Part shown: positions 27,842 to 36,714 of the stretch, piece after piece
Layout of the letters: every line of letters begins with the position of its first letter
How positions within the stretch are numbered: position 1 is the first letter of the stretch
From: Maribellus luteus
GTDB taxonomy: Bacteria; Bacteroidota; Bacteroidia; Bacteroidales; Prolixibacteraceae
Length of the DNA stretch: 64,000 bases
Direction of reading: 5' to 3'
Assembly: GCF_003576475.1 (NCBI RefSeq)
Contig: NZ_QWGR01000015.1
Coordinates: 62,001-126,000, forward strand
Translations under genes and position numbers: made by a program
The notes under the pieces: generated by a model
What the model saw: only the letters and a program-made list of their open reading frames with translations
The model's database searches: none
Told to the model about the DNA's origin: nothing

Positions 27842-28675
27842 ATGAAAATTATTAAAAATATAAGCTTGATTTTGATGGTCATAATGACAATTTCATGTGA
27901 CAAACACGAAATTGAATACGCCACAAAGTCCATAGATGGATTGGCTGAATTCCAGCTCCATTATTTTGTCCCTGTTACTGCAACATCATCAAATAATATT
28001 TATCGAGTCGAGATAAACGGCTCTTTATTTGCCAATAGTGATGCACCTTTAACCACTTACAACGCAGTTCCCAAAGGTTCTGTAGGACGCTTTTATACAG
28101 TTGAACCTGGAGAGGTCAACATTAAATTATATAAGGGCACATCCGAAGAATTGGTTTATGATCGTACGACAACGCTTACCGTTGGAAAACAAAACGTTTT
28201 CATTTATGGTTTCGATGAAGACCCGATTGTATTCAATAACGGTTATCCTTATGTTGCGAATATTACTGAGGATACAGACTCTACAACCTATGTAAAGTTT
28301 TACAATTTCCTTTTTGAAACAGACGGAGTTCCTACTGATCTGAAACTGCAATATCAATACATAGATCCTACTACCGACGAATTGGTTAATATTGGAGAAC
28401 CGGTAGCTTTTGGCGAAACAACCGGTTGGCAACCTGTGAAACTTATAAAAGATGTGTATAATTCATCTGGTTCTACTCGTGTTTATTACAGAATAAAAGT
28501 TGTCGACAACAATGGAAACATTGTTGAAGATCTGCAACTTTATAATTCTAGTAGCAAATATGTAAGTTATTCCGATTACTGGACTGGATACATCGGCCGA
28601 AGAGTTCACCACGTAATGGCCGGATTCCGTTCTGCACAGCCCAGAGCAAGTGTTCGATTGTTTTATGCCCTATAG
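27842..28675 (+). CDS. DUF4397-like surface lipoprotein, probably frameshifted near the C-terminus
   Basis: Lipoprotein (MVIMTISCDKHE) with two beta-sandwich-like halves, in the position right after SusD where surface glycan-binding proteins are usually encoded. It reads as 277 residues ending in RASVRLFYAL, but the neighbouring frame continues with coding-like sequence (WPDSVLHSPEQVFDCFMPYS, then KNEIQSGNAQISEYLDKGY) to a TAA at 28761-28763, just before the terminator. Dropping one base near 28614-28620, for example one A in GTAATGG, joins the two. So the gene probably spanned 27842-28763 (about 306 residues) and carries either a real mutation or a sequencing error. Confidence 0.75.
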   Translation: MKIIKNISLILMVIMTISCDKHEIEYATKSIDGLAEFQLHYFVPVTATSSNNIYRVEINGSLFANSDAPLTTYNAVPKGSVGRFYTVEPGEVNIKLYKGTSEELVYDRTTTLTVGKQNVFIYGFDEDPIVFNNGYPYVANITEDTDSTTYVKFYNFLFETDGVPTDLKLQYQYIDPTTDELVNIGEPVAFGETTGWQPVKLIKDVYNSSGSTRVYYRIKVVDNNGNIVEDLQLYNSSSKYVSYSDYWTGYIGRRVHHVMAGFRSAQPRASVRLFYAL

Positions 28676-28786
28676 TAAAAACGAAATACAAAGCGGAAAT
28701 GCACAAATCAGCGAATACCTGGACAAGGGTTATACTCTGACTCAAACTCCAGGCTGGAACTAAGCATTAATCGCTTTAGCACTCAA

Positions 28787-28824
28787 AAAGAGAGGCTGCT
28801 GAATATTCGCGGCAGCCTCTCTTT
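28787..28824 (+). terminator. Strong intrinsic terminator
   Basis: AAAGAGAGGCTGC and GCAGCCTCTCTTT form a perfect 13-bp stem around a 12-nt loop, followed by ATCAT. It closes the unit nagX-like, NagZ-like, SusC, SusD, surface lipoprotein before namZ. Confidence 0.9.
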
Positions 28825-28878
28825 ATCATACAGATTTAAGCATTTTGATCGTTCAACAAAAACAAAACATTTAATTAC

Positions 28879-30099
28879 ATGAAACCGGTTTTCACTTATT
28901 CATTCATCTTTCTTGCTTACCTTCTAATGGCCGGATGCAGCAATACCAAATCACCCGAACATTCAGTACCAAAAGTGATCGTTGGTGCTGAACGCTCGGA
29001 GATTTATCTTCCGATGCTGGCAGGGAAAAAAGTTGGGTTGGTTGTCAATCAAAGTTCAATGGTTGATTCAGTTCACTTAATCAATTTCTTGGTTAGTAAC
29101 GGCGTTGATGTAAAAGGTATTTACGCACCCGAGCATGGGTATAAAGGCAATGTTGAAAGAGGAAAGGATGTGGATGGCACAACCGATCCGGAGACCGGAA
29201 TTCCTGTGTACTCATTATATGGCAAGAACCGCAAACCCACGCCTGAAATACTCGAGGGTATTGACGTGATGATTTTTGATATGCAGGATGTTGGTGTGCG
29301 CTTCTTTACTTATATCAATACAATGACCAGGGTAATGGAAGCATCGGCCGAAAATGGGATAAAAGTTATGGTTCTCGATCGTCCTAACCCCATTGGTTAC
29401 TACGTTGATGGTCCTATGTTAAAGCCAGGCTTTGAAAGCGGTGTAGGTTTGTACCCCATTCCGGTAGTTCATGGTTTAACGGTTGGAGAGTATGCAATGA
29501 TGGTAAATGGCGAACGCTGGTTAAAAGATAGTATTCAATGCGATCTTGAAGTTATTAAAGTTGAAAACTATACGCATGAAACCAAGTACCAGCTGCCTGT
29601 TTTCCCGTCGCCAAACCTGGCAGAAATGAAATCGATTTATCTTTATCCGTCCATTTGTTTGTTCGAAGGTGCCGATGTAAACGAAGGCCGCGGCACTTAC
29701 AAACCTTTTCAACAGTTTGGAGCGCCGTATTATACTCCGCAGGATTTCTCGTACGTTCCAAAGTCAATACCGGTGCTTGCACTTCATCCAAAATTTGAAG
29801 GTGAAACCTGTTACGGCTACGACTTATCAGGAATGTCGCTAAAAGAACTCCAGGATATCAAACAGCTTGAGATAAAATACGTCATCGATTTCTACAATAA
29901 ATGCGACGACAAAGAGAATTTCTTCACCCCGTTTTTCGATAAACTCGCCGGCAGCGACCAACTGCGCAAACAAATCATGGAAGGACTCAGCGAGGAACAA
30001 ATTCGCGCAAGTTGGCAGGAAGAGCTGGAAGAGTTCAAACTAATGCGCAAAAACTATCTTTTATACGATGAAACGAGTATGGTCAGGCAAACACAATAG
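28879..30099 (+). CDS. namZ: Exo-beta-N-acetylmuramidase NamZ (DUF1343, GH171), lipoprotein
   Basis: 406 residues with lipobox YLLMAGC. Family motifs are all present: KVGLVVNQSS, GIYAPEHGYKG, GIPVYSLYGKNRKPTPEIL, VMIFDMQDVGVRFFTYI, VMVLDRPNPIG, and YPSICLFEGADVNEGRGT. NamZ enzymes (first shown for Bacillus YbbC, later for Tannerella) remove MurNAc from the non-reducing end of glycan fragments such as MurNAc-GlcNAc. As a lipoprotein it would work in the periplasm or at the surface and feed MurNAc to the importer and kinase-MurQ route. It is followed by the amidase gene after 103 bp, so the two can act in turn on glycan and peptide. Confidence 0.95.
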   Translation: MKPVFTYSFIFLAYLLMAGCSNTKSPEHSVPKVIVGAERSEIYLPMLAGKKVGLVVNQSSMVDSVHLINFLVSNGVDVKGIYAPEHGYKGNVERGKDVDGTTDPETGIPVYSLYGKNRKPTPEILEGIDVMIFDMQDVGVRFFTYINTMTRVMEASAENGIKVMVLDRPNPIGYYVDGPMLKPGFESGVGLYPIPVVHGLTVGEYAMMVNGERWLKDSIQCDLEVIKVENYTHETKYQLPVFPSPNLAEMKSIYLYPSICLFEGADVNEGRGTYKPFQQFGAPYYTPQDFSYVPKSIPVLALHPKFEGETCYGYDLSGMSLKELQDIKQLEIKYVIDFYNKCDDKENFFTPFFDKLAGSDQLRKQIMEGLSEEQIRASWQEELEEFKLMRKNYLLYDETSMVRQTQ

Positions 30100-30202
30100 A
30101 TATAAATAATTTATCCATGCGAGTTCCATGGGTATCAAAGCACAAAATTCACGCTTGCACTGCATCTTTTTGAGATAAAAATATTAACTAAAATATATTC
30201 GG

Positions 30203-31390
30203 GTGAAATTTAGCTTCTTATTCCTTATTGGTATTTATTGCTTTTCAGGGTTATATGCACAAACCGACAGTGTTCAAACAAACAATAATATGCTTGTTCT
30301 GAAAGGTACAACCACTGGATATTTGCCCTACCTGAAATATGGTCCGGGGGTTGACCGTCTGGGCGGAGCAAAGATGACTTATCTTGATACTGCGGTTGTT
30401 TTGCAGGTTATTGACAGTGTAGGTGATGACTACATTGTACAACTTTCAAAAAACCATAAAGCGTTTATTCCAAAAGAAAATGTTCAACTTTCAGGGATAG
30501 AATCCAAACCTCCGTACTACCTCACATCATCCTGGAATGTTGGAGGAGACGAAAACAACGATGTTGTAGCGATCCGACTGGACGAGAGGCTCCCGTACAA
30601 AAGTATCCAGATGATTAACCCGTCGCGAATAGTTGTAGATATTTACGGCGCCACCAACAACTCGAACTGGATTACCCAGCACCAAACGGCAACTGAAATA
30701 AAAAATGTGTATTACGAACAGATAGAAGACGATGTTTTCCGCGTTATTATCGAACTAAAACATCAACAAATCTGGGGATATTCGATCGCCTATAAAGATA
30801 AATCCTTACGAATTTCGATTAAGCGCCAACCGTCTCGCCTTGCGTTAAAAAAAATGAAGATTGCCATAGATGCAGGACATGGTGGTTCGAGCCGAGGTGC
30901 CGTTGGCGTAAAAACCGGTATTAAAGAAAAAGACTGTAACCTCCAGGTAGCCAAAAAACTAGAAACTTATTTAAAACGCCGCGGAGCAGAAGTGTTTATG
31001 ACCCGAAATAATGATGAAGACTTAAGTATGACGGATCGCACATTAATGTTACGGGAAGAAAACCCGGATCTCTTAATCAGCATTCACCACAATGCCTCGT
31101 CCAATCCTGAAGTTAGCGGGGTAAGCACCTACTACCGTTATATCGGATTTAAACCACTTACGGTAACCATCTTAAACCGAATGCTTGAACTCGGACTAAA
31201 TGACTTCGGCAATATTGGCAATTTTAACTTTTCGTTGAATGGTCCCACCGAATATCCCAATTGCCTGGTTGAAGTGGCTTTTTTAAGCAACGAGGCGGAT
31301 GAAAAACGGATAAGCGATCCACATTTTCAAAAGAAAACGGCGAAAAAAATTCGCAAAGGAATAACCGACTGGCTAAAAGATAACAAGTAG
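30203..31390 (+). CDS. N-acetylmuramoyl-L-alanine amidase (AMIN + Amidase_3)
   Basis: 395 residues, start GTG at 30203, directly followed by a signal peptide (FSFLFLIGIYCFSGLYAQ); the next in-frame ATG would delete it. Residues about 30-105 look SH3-like, about 110-200 like an AMIN wall-targeting domain (VVDIYGATNN, VYYEQIEDDVFRVIIELK). Amidase_3 follows (about 215-392): zinc ligands in AIDAGHGG, Glu in TGIKEKDCNLQVA, His in ISIHHNAS, catalytic Glu in LVEVAFLSN. It cuts the bond between MurNAc and L-Ala and would free glycan ends for NamZ. The regulatory helix that blocks E. coli AmiB/AmiC is not obvious, so it may be constitutively active. It is in a unit with namZ. Confidence 0.93.
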   Translation: MKFSFLFLIGIYCFSGLYAQTDSVQTNNNMLVLKGTTTGYLPYLKYGPGVDRLGGAKMTYLDTAVVLQVIDSVGDDYIVQLSKNHKAFIPKENVQLSGIESKPPYYLTSSWNVGGDENNDVVAIRLDERLPYKSIQMINPSRIVVDIYGATNNSNWITQHQTATEIKNVYYEQIEDDVFRVIIELKHQQIWGYSIAYKDKSLRISIKRQPSRLALKKMKIAIDAGHGGSSRGAVGVKTGIKEKDCNLQVAKKLETYLKRRGAEVFMTRNNDEDLSMTDRTLMLREENPDLLISIHHNASSNPEVSGVSTYYRYIGFKPLTVTILNRMLELGLNDFGNIGNFNFSLNGPTEYPNCLVEVAFLSNEADEKRISDPHFQKKTAKKIRKGITDWLKDNK

Positions 31391-31434
31391 ACTTTATGCG
31401 ACAAGATCATCCATATTTCAATTTTAGTAACGAA

Positions 31435-33285
31435 ATGAAAAAGATTACTTTCCTCTTCATCCTGAGTCTTCAGATAGGAATACTTTCAGCACAAACGTTT
31501 CGTTTTGCGCATGTTACCGATACTCATGTGGGAGGAAGTACCGGTGCCGAAGATTTGATGATCACCGTAAATGACATCAACAATCAGAAAGACATTGCCT
31601 TTGCAATTTTCTCGGGAGACATTACTGAATTTGGGTCGGATGAAGAACTAAACGAGGCGAAATCAATCCTTTCAAAACTCAATAAACCCTGGTACATTGT
31701 GCCGGGAAATCATGATTCCAAATGGTCGGAAAGCGGGAACAACAGCTTTGTCCGGATTTTCGGATGCGAGGAATTTAGTTTCGAAGCCGGTGGCTATTTA
31801 TTTATCGGAACAGCCAGCGGCCCGAACATGCGAATGGCTCCGGGACTGGTCCCACACGAGCAAATCGTTTACCTCGATTCGGTTCTGAACAACATGAAAG
31901 ATCCCGGCCAACCGATCATTTTTGTGAATCATTACCCGCTTGACAATTCACTTTCGAACTGGGACAAAATCATCGATCTGCTAAAAACGCGAAATATCCA
32001 GGCCTCCCTGCTGGGACATGGCCATTCCAATAAATTATTTGATTTTGAAGGTATACCCGGTGTTATGGGCCGCTCCAACCTACGTGCTAAAAAAGAAATT
32101 GGCGGCTACAACCTTGTTACCATTCAACAGGATACGATGTTTTACGCCGAGCGGACACCAGGTGTGGAAACTCACGAAGCATGGTGTAAAGTGCCGCTGG
32201 TAAACCATCATTTCGAAAAAAGCCGAACCCAATATCCGCGCCCGGATTATTCGCTGAACGAAAAATACCCGAATGTTTCAAAGGTTTGGGAAGTTCAGGA
32301 TGTAAGTGATATTGGCACCGGATTAGCCGCCGAAGGCAATACAGCTATTTACGGCAATGCCGCGGGAGCAATTGTGGCGCTTGATCCAAACACCGGGCAA
32401 ACGCTATGGCAGTTTCAAACCGGCGGAAAAATATACTCCACACCGGCCATTTCGAAAAACAAGGTGGTTTTCGCTTCAACCGACAATTATATTTACTGTG
32501 TTGACCTGAAAACCGGGGAAAAGCACTGGAGCTTCGCCACCGGAAAATCGATCGTTGCATCACCGGTCGTCGATAAAAACTCGGTTTATATAGGTTCATC
32601 TGAAGGAATTTTCCGTTCCATCAACCTGAAAACCGGTAAGCTGAACTGGGAATTTACCGGGGTAAACAACTTCGTGGAAAGCAAACCGCTTATCTACGAA
32701 GGAAAAGTCTACTTCGGATCGTGGGGCAATACTTTTTATGCCCTTGACGCCAAAAGCGGAAAGCTGGAGTGGAAACGCGAAAAATACACCAACCGTATGT
32801 TATCGCCGGCAGCAGTGTGGCCGGTAGCCGCCAACGGAAAGATATTTATTGTGGCGCCCGACCGGCACATGACTGCTTTGGATGCACAAACCGGAAAGAA
32901 AATCTGGCATTCAAAAAAATATTCGTGCCGCGAATCCATCGGAATTTCGGCAGACGGAACGCTCATTTACATAAAAAATATGCACGAAGGAAACGTGGAT
33001 GCTTTCTACTCTGCGGCTGATGAGCAAAAACTTGCCTGGGAATGCAAGGCCGATCTGGGCTATGAAATTGCCCCCTCTCCCATTACCGAAGCCGGGAACC
33101 TGGTGTTTGTTCCTACCACAAGTGGTATTGTTTGCGCGGTGGATAGAACCACGCACGAAGTAGCATGGAAATACAAGCTATCCAATGCGTTGGTCAATTA
33201 CATTTTACCGCTGGATAACCAACGGGTGCTGGTTTCGCTGCTGGACGGAAAGGTTGCCTGCCTGCAATACCAGCAGACACCGTAA
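31435..33285 (+). CDS. Secreted metallophosphoesterase fused to a PQQ-type beta-propeller
   Basis: 616 residues from the ATG at 31435, which starts a signal peptide (KKITFLFILSLQIGILSAQ); an ATG at 31396 would add 13 polar residues. The calcineurin-like domain (about 20-270) has the metal-binding set HVTDTHVGG, FSGDITEFG, VPGNHDSKW, VNHYPLD and LGHGHSNK. From about 300 to the end there are repeated propeller blades (ALDPNTGQTLWQFQTGGKIYS, YCVDLKTGEKHWSFATGKSIV, INLKTGKLNWEF, ALDAKSGKLEWKRE, ALDAQTGKKIWHS). It follows the amidase within about 45 bp. The substrate is unknown; a phosphate ester of wall fragments or undecaprenyl-linked sugars is a guess. The enzyme class is sure, the role is not. 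Confidence 0.9.
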   Translation: MKKITFLFILSLQIGILSAQTFRFAHVTDTHVGGSTGAEDLMITVNDINNQKDIAFAIFSGDITEFGSDEELNEAKSILSKLNKPWYIVPGNHDSKWSESGNNSFVRIFGCEEFSFEAGGYLFIGTASGPNMRMAPGLVPHEQIVYLDSVLNNMKDPGQPIIFVNHYPLDNSLSNWDKIIDLLKTRNIQASLLGHGHSNKLFDFEGIPGVMGRSNLRAKKEIGGYNLVTIQQDTMFYAERTPGVETHEAWCKVPLVNHHFEKSRTQYPRPDYSLNEKYPNVSKVWEVQDVSDIGTGLAAEGNTAIYGNAAGAIVALDPNTGQTLWQFQTGGKIYSTPAISKNKVVFASTDNYIYCVDLKTGEKHWSFATGKSIVASPVVDKNSVYIGSSEGIFRSINLKTGKLNWEFTGVNNFVESKPLIYEGKVYFGSWGNTFYALDAKSGKLEWKREKYTNRMLSPAAVWPVAANGKIFIVAPDRHMTALDAQTGKKIWHSKKYSCRESIGISADGTLIYIKNMHEGNVDAFYSAADEQKLAWECKADLGYEIAPSPITEAGNLVFVPTTSGIVCAVDRTTHEVAWKYKLSNALVNYILPLDNQRVLVSLLDGKVACLQYQQTP

Positions 33286-33555
33286 GCGTCATTCATTTTT
33301 TGAACATTTAATAAGAAATAAGAAAAATCATATAAATCATAAATAAAACAACCTTTCTTTCCTAATGAACATAAAAACCAATTTTATAAACAAGCCATAA
33401 ACCAGCTTACTTATTTTCAATCAGATAACTTATTAACGATAAATTACCTAACCATAAATTATGCTCAAATACCCAAAAGGAACATTACATCCTGACTTTT
33501 ATAGCATATAAAATAGAACCAAAATTATTCAGTATTAAAACCAAAATTTGTGATT

Positions 33556-36500
33556 ATGCGAAAAAGCGTACTATTCATTTTCATTTTGTGCCTATTGTCT
33601 TCGCTGGCAATGGCTCAAAAAAAGACGGTTAGCGGAATCGTCTCTGAAAAATCAAGCGGTACACCGTTACCTGGTGTAAGTGTGTATGAAAAAGGTACCA
33701 CAAACGGTACCATAACCGATGTGAACGGTAGTTTTCAATTGACGGTAGAAGAAAAATCGATCCTGGTATTTTCTTTTATCGGTATGAAAACACAGGAATT
33801 TACTGTTGGGGCAAAGAACGATTTTACTGTATCCATGGAAGCAGATTCAGAAGAAATGGATGAAGTGGTTGTTACTGCGATGGGAATCCGGAAGGAAAAG
33901 AAAGCACTGGGATATGCCGTACAGGAAATCTCGAGCGATGAAATTCTGAAAAACAAAAGTCCCAACTTAATCAACTCGATGAGTGGTAAAATTGCCGGGG
34001 TAAACGTTACACAAAGTAGCGGATCAGCTGGTGCAGGTGCACAAATCATTGTTCGCGGCGGTACTTCGCTGGAACGTGACAACCAGCCTCTTTTTGTGGT
34101 TGACGGGGTTATTTACGACAACTCAACACCGATTGGTGGAAACACAGGTTTCGACGGCATGGGTAAACTGGCTACTTCGTCCAGTAACCGTATTATGGAC
34201 ATCAACCCGGAAGACATCGAAAGTATGTCGATCCTGAAAGGGCCGGCTGCTACAGCACTTTATGGTTCGCGTGCTGCGGCGGGTGTTATTCTGATAACCA
34301 CCAAAACCGGTGGTAAAGGAGCAGTTCAGGTGAATATGAGCTCCAAATTGTCTGTTAACTGGGTGAATCGTTACCCCGAGCAACAGAATATGTACAAAAG
34401 AGGTTATTACAACGAGGCCGGTGTGTTTAGCGACTATACCACTCAATCGTGGGGCGACCCGTTCTCTTCGGGAGACCAGATTTACAATAACATTGAGAAC
34501 TTCTTCCAGAATGGTTCGGTTTGGGACAACAGTGTAAGCATCTCGGGCGGAAATGACAAAGGTTCTTTCTTCTTCTCGGCTTCGCGTTACGACCAGCAAG
34601 GGATTGTTCCTGAAACCGGTTATGACAAATCGACTTTCCGTTTTAACGGCGACCAGAAATACGGGAAACTAACCGTGGGTGCCAACGTAGCTTTCTCCAA
34701 TGCCAATACCGATAAAACGCTGACTACTTCAGGTCTTTGGTCGGCCGGCGGCAATGGTGCCATGACAGCTATTTACTCATGGGCTCCCAGCGACGATATG
34801 ACCAGGTACCTGAATGAGGACGGAAGCAAATACCGCATGTTTGAAGGTCTTCAGGATTTATCTGACGATGTGGAAAACCCATACTGGATCATCAACAAGA
34901 ATAGCTTAAGTGACGAAACCGACCGTTTTACCGGAACCGTCTACACTGTTCTCGATGCCACCGACTGGTTTAACATCAACTATCGTTTAGGCTACGATAC
35001 CTACACTAAAAATGACCATACATTTATTGCACCGGGCGGGGCCATTAAGGAAACGTATCAGAATGGGTTCATGTCGGAAAGCGATGTTGTATACAAATAT
35101 CTTTCTTCGAACCTGATGCTGAACTTCAACAAAAAAGTGGATGATTTCGATTTCAATTTAATGTTGGGCCAATCAACCGAAGAAACAAAAGTTACCACTC
35201 AACGCAGAAGAGGCTACGATTTTGTGAGTGACGGTGTTTACAGCTTCGAAAACATTAACGAAGGAAACAAATCGTTCCAATCGGGACACTCCACCAAAAG
35301 ATTAATTGGCGCTTATGGCGAATTACGTACTTCGTACAAAAGCATCGCTTATTTAACATTCACCGGACGTAACGACTGGACTTCTACTTTGCCAGAAGAG
35401 AATAATTCGTATTTCTACTCATCGGTAAGCGGTAGTTTTGTATTTACCGAATTGTTACCAGAAAACGATTTGCTGTCGTTTGGTAAAGTCAGGGCATCGT
35501 GGGCAAAAGTTGGTAAAGACACCGATCCTTATGCCACTTCTACATCGTTGTGGGCACCTCGTGAGTTTTTGGCAGGTGTTGGTGTTGCCAACAGCTGGAC
35601 ACGCGGTAACCCTTACCTGAAACCCGAACGTACCACATCTACCGAGGTAGGTTTAGAACTTCATTTCTTCAAGGGAAGACTGACAGCTGACTACAGCTAC
35701 TATACCAACGACAGTTACGACCAGATTGTAACACCGCGTTTGAGCCAGACTACCGGTTATATTCTTCTTTCAACCAACGTAGGAAACGTGCTGAACAAAG
35801 GGATGGAGCTTTCGATTACCGGAACACCCGTTCAGAAAAAGGATTTAAGATGGGATGTTTCGTTGAACCTGGCGGGCAACCGTGGTTCGGTTGAAAACCT
35901 TCTTACCGGCCAGGACGTACTGTATGTAACAGATGTACAGGTTGGAAACGCCAAAGCTGCATCGTTTAACGGCGGTAAGTTCATGGGGATATCAGGTTCG
36001 GAATGGTCACGTGACGAAAATGGCAACATAATCCTCGACTGGGATACAGGTATGCCTTTAAGCGATAACTCAACAACTCATTATGTTGGAAACCGTGAGC
36101 CCAAGTTCACCGGCGGTATCAACAACAACATCAACTGGAAAAACTGGAACTTCTCGTTCTTGTTCGATCTGCGTGTTGGTGGAGATATTTTCAACGGTAC
36201 CGACTATTACATGACCAATGCAGGTATGAGCCAACGTTCGCTCGACCGCGAAACACTGACACTGAGCGGAGTTGCCAAAAACCCTGAGACAAAAGAATAC
36301 GAAGCAAAAGAGTTTACTTACAATGCGAATCAGATGTACACCATCACTACTTCATCCGGTGCAACCCAGAACAGTTACGGTGCCGACATCATTCGCAAAT
36401 ACTGGCAAAACTATTATCCGCTCGAAACAAGTAATTACCTGACTAAAACCAACTGGCTTCGTTTGCGGACTGTTACATTGTCGTACAACGTACCAGATTC

Positions 36501-36705
36501 GTTCCTTAACAAGCAACAACTCATCAAAAGAATGTCGTTTACGTTAACCGGCACTAATCTGCTCTTATTCACCAACTACAAAGGAATGGATCCTGAAACC
36601 AGCGTAGCAGGATCAGGCGTAGTGGGATCAAGCTCTGTTGGATTTGATTATTGCGGAGTTCCTTCAACAGCAGGGTTTTCCTTTGGCGTGAACATAACAT
36701 TGTAA
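33556..36705 (+). CDS. SusC/RagA-family TonB-dependent transporter, second pair in the peptidoglycan cluster
   Basis: 1049 residues from the ATG at 33556 (a GTG two codons earlier is possible). Signal peptide ends SLAMAQ, then a carboxypeptidase-regulatory-like domain (VSGIVSEKSSGTPLPGVSVY), linker MDEVVVTAMGIRKEKKALGYAVQ, plug with SMSILKGPAATALYGSRAA, and a barrel ending GFSFGVNITL. It starts a new unit 270 bp after the metallophosphoesterase gene; that AT-rich gap shows no clear promoter or operator copy. Its SusD partner begins 10 bp after its stop. Cargo inferred from neighbours: peptidoglycan fragments or free peptides. Confidence 0.94.
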   Translation: MRKSVLFIFILCLLSSLAMAQKKTVSGIVSEKSSGTPLPGVSVYEKGTTNGTITDVNGSFQLTVEEKSILVFSFIGMKTQEFTVGAKNDFTVSMEADSEEMDEVVVTAMGIRKEKKALGYAVQEISSDEILKNKSPNLINSMSGKIAGVNVTQSSGSAGAGAQIIVRGGTSLERDNQPLFVVDGVIYDNSTPIGGNTGFDGMGKLATSSSNRIMDINPEDIESMSILKGPAATALYGSRAAAGVILITTKTGGKGAVQVNMSSKLSVNWVNRYPEQQNMYKRGYYNEAGVFSDYTTQSWGDPFSSGDQIYNNIENFFQNGSVWDNSVSISGGNDKGSFFFSASRYDQQGIVPETGYDKSTFRFNGDQKYGKLTVGANVAFSNANTDKTLTTSGLWSAGGNGAMTAIYSWAPSDDMTRYLNEDGSKYRMFEGLQDLSDDVENPYWIINKNSLSDETDRFTGTVYTVLDATDWFNINYRLGYDTYTKNDHTFIAPGGAIKETYQNGFMSESDVVYKYLSSNLMLNFNKKVDDFDFNLMLGQSTEETKVTTQRRRGYDFVSDGVYSFENINEGNKSFQSGHSTKRLIGAYGELRTSYKSIAYLTFTGRNDWTSTLPEENNSYFYSSVSGSFVFTELLPENDLLSFGKVRASWAKVGKDTDPYATSTSLWAPREFLAGVGVANSWTRGNPYLKPERTTSTEVGLELHFFKGRLTADYSYYTNDSYDQIVTPRLSQTTGYILLSTNVGNVLNKGMELSITGTPVQKKDLRWDVSLNLAGNRGSVENLLTGQDVLYVTDVQVGNAKAASFNGGKFMGISGSEWSRDENGNIILDWDTGMPLSDNSTTHYVGNREPKFTGGINNNINWKNWNFSFLFDLRVGGDIFNGTDYYMTNAGMSQRSLDRETLTLSGVAKNPETKEYEAKEFTYNANQMYTITTSSGATQNSYGADIIRKYWQNYYPLETSNYLTKTNWLRLRTVTLSYNVPDSFLNKQQLIKRMSFTLTGTNLLLFTNYKGMDPETSVAGSGVVGSSSVGFDYCGVPSTAGFSFGVNITL

Positions 36706-36714
36706 TCATTTAAA

